In this document: positions 25,634-33,892 of the stretch, in pieces | Numbering within the stretch: the stretch's first letter is position 1 | How the letters are laid out: each line of letters opens with the position of its first letter | From: Burkholderiales bacterium | Lineage (GTDB): Bacteria; Pseudomonadota; Gammaproteobacteria; Burkholderiales; SG8-39 | Reading direction: 5' to 3' | Length of the DNA stretch: 64,000 nucleotides | NCBI GenBank assembly: GCA_014860445.1 | Contig: JACZJT010000062.1 | Span: 1-64,000, forward strand | Position numbers and translations under genes: made by a program | Notes under the pieces: generated by a model | Databases searched by the model: none | The model's input: the letters and a program-made list of their open reading frames with translations, nothing else | Told to the model about the DNA's origin: nothing

Positions 25634-26152
25634 TCAGTGGCCGCCGCCGGCCAGGATGAAGTCTTCATGCGCTGCGACCAGACCCAGCGATTCGAGCAAG
25701 CGCCAAAAATAAATGACGCATCCGAGTACGGCCGGGATCATCGACGCGGCATAGCCCCACCATACCGGCATCTGCAGGATGAAGCTGACTTCTTCATTTG
25801 CCCGGTAGCCCAGCATCGCCACCCCCATGCGCCAGACCAGCAGCAGCCAGATGATCAGCATAAGTCCGTCGGAGGAGACCGAAAGCACGCGGCGCATGGA
25901 CGGTGGAAAGAGCTGCCAGAACAGATTGACGTCCGCATGGCGTTGCTTGAGGTGGCACCACGGAAGAAAGCAGAACACGGCAAGCGCGGTGCCGGCCTCG
26001 ACCAGTTCGAAATCGCCCGGCACAGGCCCCAGACCGGCGAAGCTGAAGGCGCGTCCGCTGATGCTGACGACGCTGAGCACCGCGAGCACGCTCAGCATGC
26101 CGCCGCCAAACCAGGCCATGATGCGGCTGGTGCCGTAGATGATCTTGCTCAT
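25634..26152 (-). CDS. dctQ: TRAP transporter small permease DctQ
   Basis: The 172-residue protein has four membrane helices in the DctQ arrangement and the family motif around 'FCFLPWCHLKQRHADVNLF'. It joins DctM in the inner membrane. It follows dctP after a 70-base gap that contains a 14-bp-stem hairpin and precedes dctM by one base. Confidence 0.9.
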   Translation of the reverse strand: MSKIIYGTSRIMAWFGGGMLSVLAVLSVVSISGRAFSFAGLGPVPGDFELVEAGTALAVFCFLPWCHLKQRHADVNLFWQLFPPSMRRVLSVSSDGLMLIIWLLLVWRMGVAMLGYRANEEVSFILQMPVWWGYAASMIPAVLGCVIYFWRLLESLGLVAAHEDFILAGGGH

Positions 26153-26170
26153 TGTTTGTTGCGCAATCGA

Positions 26171-26202
26171 AAGCGCGGCGGGCGAAAGCGCCCGCCGCGC
26201 TT
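26171..26202 (-). terminator. Strong intra-operon hairpin between dctP and dctQ
   Basis: A perfect 14-bp GC-rich stem (aagcgcggcgggcg and its complement) closes the tetraloop aaag. There is no T-run on the minus strand. Hairpins in this position commonly protect the 3' end of the abundant binding-protein message and lower expression of the downstream permease genes. Confidence 0.7.
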
Positions 26203-26222
26203 ATCGGTGAATACAGCTACGG

Positions 26223-27239
26223 CTATTTGCCGGAATACTTGGCGACCAGTTTCTTGGCCTCGGCTGCGAGCTTCGCTCCGTCGATGCCTTTGCCCGACAC
26301 TTCCTTGAACCAGGCGTCGTCCACCCCCGCCGAAGCTTTCTTCCAATCGGCGGCGTCGAGCATGTAAATCTTGTTGCCCGCTTTCTGCGCCGCCGCCATT
26401 CCGCCCTTGTCACCGGTATCCATGGCGCGGCCGAACAGGGCCGCCGTTTCGGCGCCGCTGTTGGCGTCGATGACTTTCTTGAGATCGGCCGGCAGTTTGT
26501 CGTAGGCGGCCTTGTTCATGACGATCCCGAAAGTCTGGGTGTACAAGCCCTTGTCGCCGGCGAACCCGGTATGGTTATGGACGATCTGCTGAACCTTCAG
26601 CGCCGGCACCACTTCCCAGGGAATCGTCGTGGCATCGATCACGCCCTTGGACAAGGCCTCACTGACCGCCGGAACCGGCATGCCGACCGGCGTCGCGCCG
26701 AGTTGCCCCAGCATGATGTTGACGATGCGCGAACCGCCGCGCACTTTCATGCCCTTCAGGTCCTCGAGCTTGTTGATGGGCTGCTTGCTGTGAAACAAGC
26801 CGGGGCCATGCACGTGTACTGCAATGAGTTTGACATCCTTGAACTCGTCCATCGCGTACTTCTCGACGTAATCCTGAAAAGCGCGCGAGGCCGGTTCGGC
26901 CAGACCGCTGAAGAACGGTAGTTCGAACACCTCGGACTTCGGAAAGCGGCCGGGGGTATAGCCGAGCACCGTCCACACGATGTCGGCCACGCCGTCCTTG
27001 GCCTGGTCGAACAACTCGGGCGGTTTGCCGCCCAGCTGCATGCTCGGGAAGAGCTGCACCTTGATGCGCCCGCCGCTTTCCTTCTCGACCTTCTGCGCCC
27101 AAGGCGTGATGGCCTTCGACGGGATCGTCGCCTGCGGGGGCAGGAACTGGTGAAAGCGCAGCGTTACGTCCGCCGCGTAAGCGGTCTGCAAAAGCAGCAC
27201 GCCGATTGCCGCTGAAACAATTTTACCGATGAGCTTCAT
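26223..27239 (-). CDS. dctP: TRAP transporter periplasmic binding protein DctP
   Basis: The 338-residue protein has a signal peptide ending 'TAYA' and the DctP-family fold. Signatures include 'RIKVQLFPSMQLGGKPPELF' and 'LEDLKGMKVRGGSRIVNIML', with the ligand-carboxylate-binding Arg expected in the 'KVRGGSR' region, and 'GATPVGMPVPAVSEALSKGV'. It binds a carboxylic acid in the periplasm and delivers it to DctQM. A GAGGAG ribosome-binding site precedes the ATG. It is first in its operon, about 110 bases downstream of one copy of the 71-bp LysR-linked promoter element, so expression is probably LysR-controlled. The neighbouring CoA ligase hints at an aromatic-acid ligand. Confidence 0.94.
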   Translation of the reverse strand: MKLIGKIVSAAIGVLLLQTAYAADVTLRFHQFLPPQATIPSKAITPWAQKVEKESGGRIKVQLFPSMQLGGKPPELFDQAKDGVADIVWTVLGYTPGRFPKSEVFELPFFSGLAEPASRAFQDYVEKYAMDEFKDVKLIAVHVHGPGLFHSKQPINKLEDLKGMKVRGGSRIVNIMLGQLGATPVGMPVPAVSEALSKGVIDATTIPWEVVPALKVQQIVHNHTGFAGDKGLYTQTFGIVMNKAAYDKLPADLKKVIDANSGAETAALFGRAMDTGDKGGMAAAQKAGNKIYMLDAADWKKASAGVDDAWFKEVSGKGIDGAKLAAEAKKLVAKYSGK

Positions 27240-27347
27240 GGTGTTTCTCCTCGCTAGGTTCTAGTGAATGCCGCCAGTTTTTATTGTACTTAGTCTATTT
27301 TTATCAGTTTGAATTCCAACATACTCGCTACATGATCGCAAGTCCAT

Positions 27348-27418
27348 GGACAATAATGGAATTGGGCAAAATTTCAATAGACGTGTTCGAATAACCGTTA
27401 TTTGATCTTGTGATAAAG
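27348..27418 (-). promoter_or_regulatory. LysR-linked promoter/operator element, copy A (TRAP side)
   Basis: This 71-base element is repeated in inverted orientation at 28489-28559 with 57 of 71 bases identical by my count. Read toward dctP it contains the interrupted palindrome aataac-N-gttatt (27390-27402), a TTGAAA -35-like box (27372-27377) and a TATTGT -10-like box (27350-27355) spaced by 16 bases. The palindrome sits about 20 bases upstream of the -35 box, as expected for a LysR activator site. Confidence 0.75.
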
Positions 27419-27533
27419 GTAAACGGCACAGTTCGAACAACGGCGGCTTCGCATAAAGGCAGGAGTCGCCGACGCGAGCCGCAGCCGGATCGCAGCGAAA
27501 AATCGGGGTATTGATCCGCGTACCCACTGCGGT

Positions 27534-28484
27534 CTACTTCCCGCTACTGTACATCGACGCTCCGATTTTCCATTCGTCCACCGCGTCGTTGAAATGGTTC
27601 GCCACGACTTCACGCAACCAGATGATTTTCGGGTCGTTGTGGTATTTGCGATGCCAATGTTGCTTCAATTCAATGTTCGGTATTTTGAATGGCGGCTTGA
27701 CCATTTTGATGTTGGCGCCGGAGCGCGCGAAATACATGCCCAAAGCGTGCGGCACCGTTACCACCAGATCGGAGCGGGCGATCACCGTCGGGATGCTCAT
27801 GAAGTGTTGCGTCCATAGTCCGATTTTGCGCCGGATCCGCTTTTTCTCCAGGAACCGTTCGAAAATCTCCTGGCTGCGCCCTTCGGCAAGCACCACCGCA
27901 TGATTGAGTTCCAGAAACTGCGCCAACGATAGCTTCGGTCCCTTGATCGGGTGGTCGGCCCGAAGCAGGCAGACGAAGTAATGGGTGAATAGCCGCTGCT
28001 GGAAGTAGTTGTTCTTCTTCAAGTCCGGAAAATAGCCTATCGCGAGATCGATTTCACCGCTTTCCAGTCCGCTTTCCACCCGCGCTGGCGAAGTGGAAAC
28101 GGACCGCACGAATGCGTGAGGCGCGTTCGTCTGAAAGTAGTCGAGGAGTTTCGGCAGAAATACCATTTCGCCGATATCGGACATCGCAAAGGTAAAGGTC
28201 TCGCGTGTCGTGGCCGGGTCGAAGCTCAACTTCGAGAGCAGGTCGCGGTTGACCCGGTTCAGGAGCTCGCGCGCGGTGGCGACGAATTCGATTGCTCGCG
28301 GTGTCGGCTCCATCCCGCGGATAGTCTTGACGAACAGGGGGTCGCCTACCGCAAAACGCAGCCGCGCGAGCGCCGAACTTGCGGCGGGCTGACTAATCCC
28401 CAGATTCCTGGCGGCGGCACTGACGCTATTCGTGTCAGCGACTGCCACCACCACGCGAAGCAGGTTCAGATCCAAATGCGCCAT
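27534..28484 (-). CDS. LysR-family transcriptional regulator
   Basis: The 316-residue protein has the N-terminal LysR winged helix ('VVVAVADTNSVSAAARNLGI', 'SQPAASSALARLRFAVGDPL') and a C-terminal periplasmic-binding-protein-like effector domain beginning near residue 95. The helix-turn-helix wording and the 'LDLNLLRVV' opening place it with NahR/NodD/LinR-like regulators of aromatic degradation. The gene is bracketed by two inverted copies of a 71-bp promoter element, one serving the TRAP operon and one the CoA-ligase operon, so it probably activates both in response to an acid or its CoA ester. Its own start lies only five bases from copy B, consistent with autoregulation. Confidence 0.94.
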   Translation of the reverse strand: MAHLDLNLLRVVVAVADTNSVSAAARNLGISQPAASSALARLRFAVGDPLFVKTIRGMEPTPRAIEFVATARELLNRVNRDLLSKLSFDPATTRETFTFAMSDIGEMVFLPKLLDYFQTNAPHAFVRSVSTSPARVESGLESGEIDLAIGYFPDLKKNNYFQQRLFTHYFVCLLRADHPIKGPKLSLAQFLELNHAVVLAEGRSQEIFERFLEKKRIRRKIGLWTQHFMSIPTVIARSDLVVTVPHALGMYFARSGANIKMVKPPFKIPNIELKQHWHRKYHNDPKIIWLREVVANHFNDAVDEWKIGASMYSSGK

Positions 28485-28488
28485 AGAT

Positions 28489-28559
28489 CACTATCACCTG
28501 ATCAAATAACCGTTATTCAAGTAATTCTATTGAATTATAGGCCAATTCCATTATTGTCC
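28489..28559 (+). promoter_or_regulatory. LysR-linked promoter/operator element, copy B (CoA-ligase side)
   Basis: Inverted copy of the element at 27348-27418. Read on the plus strand it holds aataac-c-gttatt (28505-28517), TTGAAT (28530-28535) and TATTGT (28552-28557) at the same 16-base spacing as copy A. A transcript would start near 28564 and give a leader of about 135 bases before the CoA-ligase ATG at 28701. The other end abuts the lysR start codon. Confidence 0.75.
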
Positions 28560-28700
28560 GGCTGTGCGTTAGTCATTGAACGGGATTGCGCTTTGCAGTC
28601 CGGTCGATGGCGCGCCTGGGTGGACGCGCCATACGGTGCGGAAATTCCCTAAGCACCCATGAACCGGGCGTCGACCCGGATTGCGAGGAGGAATGCCGGA

Positions 28701-30149
28701 ATGAACGCTGCTGAATTGCTGCTCGGCGGTGAGGCCGATGCTGTCGCGCTGATCGAGGGCGCGCGCAAAGTCAGCTATCGGGAGCTGCGCGATGCGGTCA
28801 GACAATCCGCGGCGGCGTGGCGCAGTCGCGGGCTCGCGCCTGGCGACGTCGGTATCGTCGCGATGCTGGACGGAATCGACCTAGTCGCGGCGCTCCTGGG
28901 CCTGATGTGGATCAACGCGATCCCGGCGCCCATCAGTCCGCGAACCGAGGCGAAGCAGATCAAGGAACTCCTGGCGGAAAGCGGCGCCAAGCTGCTGCTG
29001 TGCGAGGACGCGCTTGCGAACGAGCTTGCGGACGCGCGCATACTGCGCCGCTCCGCGTGGCTGGCAGGGCTCGCTTCGACGCGAGTGGACGCGGCGACGG
29101 CGGGCGAGGCAAAGGCCGAGGCGCCGTGTTTCATGCTGTTTTCGTCCGGGACGACGGGAAAGCCGAAGGGCATCGTGCATGCCCACCGCTGCGTTGCCGA
29201 GGCGCATGTGTTCGCACGCGACGTCCTGGGCGCGACCCCTGCAGATCGATTCATGTCCACCTCCAAGCTGTTTTTTGCCTACCCGATGGCCAATTCACTT
29301 TTCGCGGGATTGCGGCTCGGCGCCAGCGTCGTCCTGGACCCCGGATGGCCGAATCCCGAGGCTGTTGCGATCCTGGCGCGCGAGCATGCGCCGACCCTGT
29401 TCTTCAGCGTGCCGACGCTCTACCAGCGGTTGCTGGAGGCCGGGGTCGACCTCGCATCGGTGCGTCATTTCGTGTCCGCCGGGGAGGCCTGCCCACCGGC
29501 ACTGGCCGATGCCTGGCAGCTTCGCCACGGGCAGGCGCTCGTGAACGGCTACGGCACCACGGAAACGCTGGCGCTGATGCTATATCGCACGGCGGAAATG
29601 GAAAGCTTCCAGCCCACGCCGCTTACTGCGGTTCGGGAAGAATCGTCCGACCCTTCCGATACGGACGCCAGCCTGCGCCTGTGGTTCTCCCACCCGTCGG
29701 TGTCGCTCGGCTATACCCGGGTCGTGACGCACGATAGCGCCCGCTTCGGCGAACAGGGGTTTTCGCCCGGCGACTTGTTTCGACGCCAAGGCGCCACAGG
29801 GGATTGCGGCTGGGTATTCACCGGCCGTTCCGACCAAATGCTCAAGGTCTACGGCCGCTGGGTGGACACTGTCGCGCTGGAGCATTGGCTGCTGGCCAAG
29901 ATGCCGCACGCGATTCGCGAGTTGAGCATCGTCCCGCACGATGCTGATGGCGGAACGGTCAGCCTGCATTTGTTCGCGGTATCGCTTGGAGGGCAGGAAG
30001 ACCAGGTGAGGGCGCTGGTGAGATCCGTGTGCGAGGAGTTGCCCGCGTTCAAACGGCCGGCTGTCGTGCACCTGCTCGGCGAACTGCCGCGCACCGAAAC
30101 CGGAAAAATCCGGCGCGGCCATCTAAAGAACCTTGCACACCAAATATAG
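28701..30149 (+). CDS. AMP-forming aryl/acyl-CoA ligase, benzoate-CoA-ligase-like
   Basis: The 482-residue protein has ANL-superfamily motifs: 'FSSGTTGKPKGIV' (P-loop-like), 'NGYGTTETLALML', 'GWVFTGRSDQMLKVYG' and the C-terminal catalytic Lys in 'PRTETGKIRRGHL'. The stretch 'KLFFAYPMANSLFAGLRLGA' is typical of the benzoate-CoA ligase group. It would convert a carboxylic acid, ATP and CoA to the acyl-CoA. I start at the ATG at 28701 because GAGGAGGA lies 8 bases upstream; an ATG at 28659 is also in frame. The next gene follows after 8 bases. With the TRAP importer it forms an uptake-and-activation pair under one LysR regulator. The acid is unknown. Confidence 0.9.
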   Translation: MNAAELLLGGEADAVALIEGARKVSYRELRDAVRQSAAAWRSRGLAPGDVGIVAMLDGIDLVAALLGLMWINAIPAPISPRTEAKQIKELLAESGAKLLLCEDALANELADARILRRSAWLAGLASTRVDAATAGEAKAEAPCFMLFSSGTTGKPKGIVHAHRCVAEAHVFARDVLGATPADRFMSTSKLFFAYPMANSLFAGLRLGASVVLDPGWPNPEAVAILAREHAPTLFFSVPTLYQRLLEAGVDLASVRHFVSAGEACPPALADAWQLRHGQALVNGYGTTETLALMLYRTAEMESFQPTPLTAVREESSDPSDTDASLRLWFSHPSVSLGYTRVVTHDSARFGEQGFSPGDLFRRQGATGDCGWVFTGRSDQMLKVYGRWVDTVALEHWLLAKMPHAIRELSIVPHDADGGTVSLHLFAVSLGGQEDQVRALVRSVCEELPAFKRPAVVHLLGELPRTETGKIRRGHLKNLAHQI

Positions 30150-30157
30150 TGGCGGCG

Positions 30158-33100
30158 ATGCCCATGATCGAACTTGCATTCGGCCTGTCCTTCGACGAGC
30201 TTTATTCTCGCGCAGGACTGCTGCGTTTGGACGCGGCGTTCCTGGAATTCCTGCGCGACGCCGACGGCGACCTGTATGCGCGTCTGGCCGCAGGCCGCGC
30301 CGATCCAGGCGCGCTGGCTGCCAGGGCGGAATCTGCGCTGATCCTGGAAATTGCACCGCATCTGGATCGTTTCATTTCCCGGTTGTTCAACATCGCCGAC
30401 GAGATTCAGGCGCTACGCCAGCGACACGAGGAGCAGGCAGCGCTGTTTGCGATCAAGCGCCAGTTCGTCCAGCGCCGCGCGGCAAGCAGAATCAAACCGG
30501 AGGAAGCGCAGCTCGTCGACGGCCCCGCGACCGAGCGCGAGCTGAGACGGCTGTTCGGCGGACGCTTCGACGAGCTGACGTTCGCGCAAAACGTGACGCG
30601 CTGGCTGGACGATGAGCCGGGGCGCCAGCGCGAACTCGACCTCGCCATGCGCTATGCAGCCTGGGCGCTGCACACGGAGGCCGGCCGCGAATTCACGCGG
30701 TCCGGTGTCCTGTTCAAGGCGCCCGCCAAGACCGATCCGACCGATCTGCTCCATCACAAGGAGGCGTTCAGCCTGCAGGGCGCCGCCGCCTACCGGATCC
30801 AGCCCGCCCATCTGCGGCGCCGCGACGGATTCAAGCTCACCGACCAGGGCGCGAGCCTGGTCAGCGCGCTCGACGAAACCAACTACTGCATCTGGTGCCA
30901 TGCGCAGGGCAAGGATTCCTGCTCCAAAGGACTGCGCGAGAAACCCTCCGCGGCCGAGCCGCAAAAGATCGTATTCAAGAAAGGCGCTTTCGGCGTCAAG
31001 CTCGCAGGCTGCCCGCTCGAGGAGAAGATCTCGGAATTCCAGACGCTCAAGGCCGCCGGCGAGGCGATCTCGGCGCTCGCGGTCATCTGCATCGACAATC
31101 CGATGGCGGCCGCGACCGGACACCGCATCTGCAACGATTGCATGAAGTCGTGCATCTACCAGAAACAGGAGCCGGTCGATATTCCGCAGGCCGAAACCCG
31201 CACCCTGCGGGATGTGCTCGCGCTGCCCTGGGGATTCGAGATATACAGCCTGCTGACGCGCTGGAATCCGCTGAACCTGCGCCACCCGCTGCCCAAACCG
31301 CCCTCCGGATACCGGGTGCTCGTGGTCGGCATGGGCCCCGCCGGTTTCAGCCTTGCGCATCAGCTTATGAACGAGGGGCACGAGGTCGTGGGCATCGACG
31401 GCCTGAAAATCGAACCGCTGCCCGAATCGATCTCGGGCGTCAGGCCCGATGGCGGGCGCACGCCGTTCGAACCGATACGCGATGCGATGGGCATGTACGA
31501 ATCGCTGGACGAGCGCGTGCTGGCCGGTTTCGGCGGCGTCGCCGAGTACGGGATCACCGTTCGCTGGGACAAGAATTTCCTCAAACTTGTGCGCCTGCTG
31601 GTCGAGCGGCGGGCCGAGTTCGCGCTGTTCGGCGGCGTGCGCTTCGGCGGCACGATCACGCTGGAAGATGCGTTGGAGGCCGGTTTCGATCACGTCGCGC
31701 TGTGCATGGGCGCAGGCAAGCCGACCACGCTGGACATTCCGAACGGTCTCGCCCGCGGCGTGCGCACAGCGTCGGACTTCCTCATGGCGCTGCAGCTCAC
31801 GGGCGCAGCCAAACGCGATTCCATCGCCAATCTGCAGATGCGACTGCCGGTGATGGTGATCGGCGGCGGCCTGACGGCGATCGACACCGCGACCGAGTCG
31901 CTCGCCTACTATGTCGCCCAGGTGGAGAAATTCCTGGTCCGATTCGAAATCCTGGCCGACGAACTGGGCGAAGATGCCATCCGCGACCGTTGGAATGACG
32001 AGGAGCGGGAGATCGCCGAAGAGTTCCTGTCGCACGCGCGCGCGATTCGCAGCGAGCGGCGCAAGGCGGCGCGGGACGGACGCGCGCCGCGCATCAGCGA
32101 ACTGCTGCGCCACTGGGGCGGCGTGACCGTCGCCTATAGGCGGCGGCTCATCGACAGTCCCTCCTATACGCTTAATCACGAGGAGGTCGAGAAAGCGCTG
32201 GAGGAGGGAATCGTGTTCGCCGAAGGGCTTACGCCGCTTGCGGTGGAACTCGACAATTACGGCGCCGCGAGCAGCATGCGCTTCATGCGCCAGGTTCTTG
32301 GTGACGACGGCAAGTGGCAGGAAGGCGGCGAAATGCAGCTGCCGGCGAGCACGGTGTTCGTCGCCGCCGGAACGCAGCCGAACACGGTGCTGGCGCGCGA
32401 GGACGCGCAGCACTTCGCCATGGACGGCAAGTATTTCCGGGCGTGCGGCGAGGACGGCAATCCGGTCAAACCCGAGTATGCCCTGTCAAAGACCGAGCGC
32501 GCCGACGTTCTGATTTCGCGACTGCCTGATGGCCGGTTCGTGTCGTTCTTCGGCGACCTGCATCCCTCGTATTTCGGCAACGTGGTGAAAGCACTTGGTT
32601 CGACCAAGCAGGGCTATCCGGTGGTCTCGCGCGTGCTGGCGCAGCGGCCACCGGTCGGCACCATCAGCCTCGACGCGTTCTTCGCGGCCCTCAATCGCGA
32701 GCTGCGCGCGAGCGTGCATGAGATCAAGCGCCTCACGCCGACCATCGTCGAAGTCATCATCAAGGCGCCCGCCGCAGCGCGCCGTTTCCAACCCGGCCAG
32801 TTTTTCCGGCTGCAGAATTTCGAGACCTTGGCTCCGCTGGTCGCTGATACGCGCATGCAGATGGAAGGCCTGGCGCTGACCGGCGCCTGGGTCGACCGCG
32901 ATGAAGGGCTGGTGTCGACGATCGTGCTGGAGATGGGCGGGTCCTCGAATCTGTGCGCGATGCTCGCACCCGGCGAGCCGGTGGTGCTGATGGGGCCGGC
33001 GGGCAGCCCGACGCATATCGCAGCGGGTGAAACCGTACTGCTTGCGGGCGGCGGCCTCGGAAATGCCGTGTTGTTTTCGATCGGCCAGGCGTTTCGCGCG

Positions 33101-33688
33101 CGCGGCTCCAGGGTGCTCTATTTTGCAGGCTATAAGAAAATCATCGACCGCTACAAGGTTGCCGAGATCGAGGCGGCGGCCGACCTCATCGTCTGGTGCT
33201 GCGACGAGGCCCCGGGGTTCCAGCTGGAAGGCGCGCGGCCGCAGGATCGCAGCTTCGTCGGCAACATCGTCCAGGCGATGGACGCCTATGCCTCGGGCCG
33301 GCTCGGCGCGCCGCAGATTGCCTTGTCGGACGTTGACCGCATTATCGCCATCGGTTCCGACCGCATGATGGCTGCGGTCGGCAGGGCACGGCATGCCGTG
33401 CTCGCGCCCTACCTAAAGACCGAGCACTACGCCATCGGCTCGATCAATTCGCCGATGCAGTGCATGATGAAGGAAATCTGCGCGCAGTGCCTGCAGCCGC
33501 AGCGCGATCCGCGGACCGGCGCGGTGAACTACGTGTTTACCTGCTTCGACCAGGACCAGCCGCTGGACTGCGTTGATTTCCACAGCCTGTCGGACCGGCT
33601 CAGACAGAATTCGCTTCAGGAAAAACTGACTGCGCAGTGGATACAGCATTGCATGCCCGAATTGAGGAAGCGGCGCGAACTTGTATAG
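30158..33688 (+). CDS. Giant NfnB-NfnA-like (GltD + PyrK-like) iron-sulfur flavoprotein fusion
   Basis: The 1176-residue protein combines several modules. Residues 1-235 are helical and unassigned. Residues 240-335 carry a GltD/NfnB-type double [4Fe-4S] Cys pattern ('NYCIWCHAQGKDSC', 'AGCPLEEKI', 'GHRICNDCMKSCIYQ'). Then come an FAD Rossmann motif near 386 ('VLVVGMGPAGFSLAHQLM') and an NAD(P) one near 566 ('VMVIGGGLTAIDTATES'), split by an Arg/Glu-rich insertion. Residues 865-1176 form a ferredoxin-reductase/PyrK-NfnA-type domain ('FQPGQFFRLQ', 'VLLAGGGLGNAV') ending with a Cys cluster ('CMMKEICAQC', 'FTCFD') suited to a [2Fe-2S] centre. Nfn complexes bifurcate electrons from NADPH to NAD and ferredoxin. 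Ferredoxin reduction here is inferred; an NADPH dehydrogenase or another electron shuttle is possible. Confidence 0.85.
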   Translation: MPMIELAFGLSFDELYSRAGLLRLDAAFLEFLRDADGDLYARLAAGRADPGALAARAESALILEIAPHLDRFISRLFNIADEIQALRQRHEEQAALFAIKRQFVQRRAASRIKPEEAQLVDGPATERELRRLFGGRFDELTFAQNVTRWLDDEPGRQRELDLAMRYAAWALHTEAGREFTRSGVLFKAPAKTDPTDLLHHKEAFSLQGAAAYRIQPAHLRRRDGFKLTDQGASLVSALDETNYCIWCHAQGKDSCSKGLREKPSAAEPQKIVFKKGAFGVKLAGCPLEEKISEFQTLKAAGEAISALAVICIDNPMAAATGHRICNDCMKSCIYQKQEPVDIPQAETRTLRDVLALPWGFEIYSLLTRWNPLNLRHPLPKPPSGYRVLVVGMGPAGFSLAHQLMNEGHEVVGIDGLKIEPLPESISGVRPDGGRTPFEPIRDAMGMYESLDERVLAGFGGVAEYGITVRWDKNFLKLVRLLVERRAEFALFGGVRFGGTITLEDALEAGFDHVALCMGAGKPTTLDIPNGLARGVRTASDFLMALQLTGAAKRDSIANLQMRLPVMVIGGGLTAIDTATESLAYYVAQVEKFLVRFEILADELGEDAIRDRWNDEEREIAEEFLSHARAIRSERRKAARDGRAPRISELLRHWGGVTVAYRRRLIDSPSYTLNHEEVEKALEEGIVFAEGLTPLAVELDNYGAASSMRFMRQVLGDDGKWQEGGEMQLPASTVFVAAGTQPNTVLAREDAQHFAMDGKYFRACGEDGNPVKPEYALSKTERADVLISRLPDGRFVSFFGDLHPSYFGNVVKALGSTKQGYPVVSRVLAQRPPVGTISLDAFFAALNRELRASVHEIKRLTPTIVEVIIKAPAAARRFQPGQFFRLQNFETLAPLVADTRMQMEGLALTGAWVDRDEGLVSTIVLEMGGSSNLCAMLAPGEPVVLMGPAGSPTHIAAGETVLLAGGGLGNAVLFSIGQAFRARGSRVLYFAGYKKIIDRYKVAEIEAAADLIVWCCDEAPGFQLEGARPQDRSFVGNIVQAMDAYASGRLGAPQIALSDVDRIIAIGSDRMMAAVGRARHAVLAPYLKTEHYAIGSINSPMQCMMKEICAQCLQPQRDPRTGAVNYVFTCFDQDQPLDCVDFHSLSDRLRQNSLQEKLTAQWIQHCMPELRKRRELV

Positions 33689-33892
33689 CATCGCGCGGGT
33701 TCGTCAATTATCCGTTTGTTCCTCAAACTTTTTCCAGGGTTGCATGTGTGAATCCGGCGCACGCCGCGCGGGTTGACACGCCAAACGTAGCCGGTCTGCG
33801 GGTTCTCGATAAAGCGTGCGTCCACCCTCCGTTTTGGAGGATACTTGGCGGGCGGGACAGATCCTTTGGAGGAGACCTGACGGGAGACCTTT

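Noticed and set aside
30413-32413. Minus-strand open frame of 666 residues inside the Nfn-like gene
   Set aside because: Antisense shadow of a recognised flavoprotein; no start context or motif.
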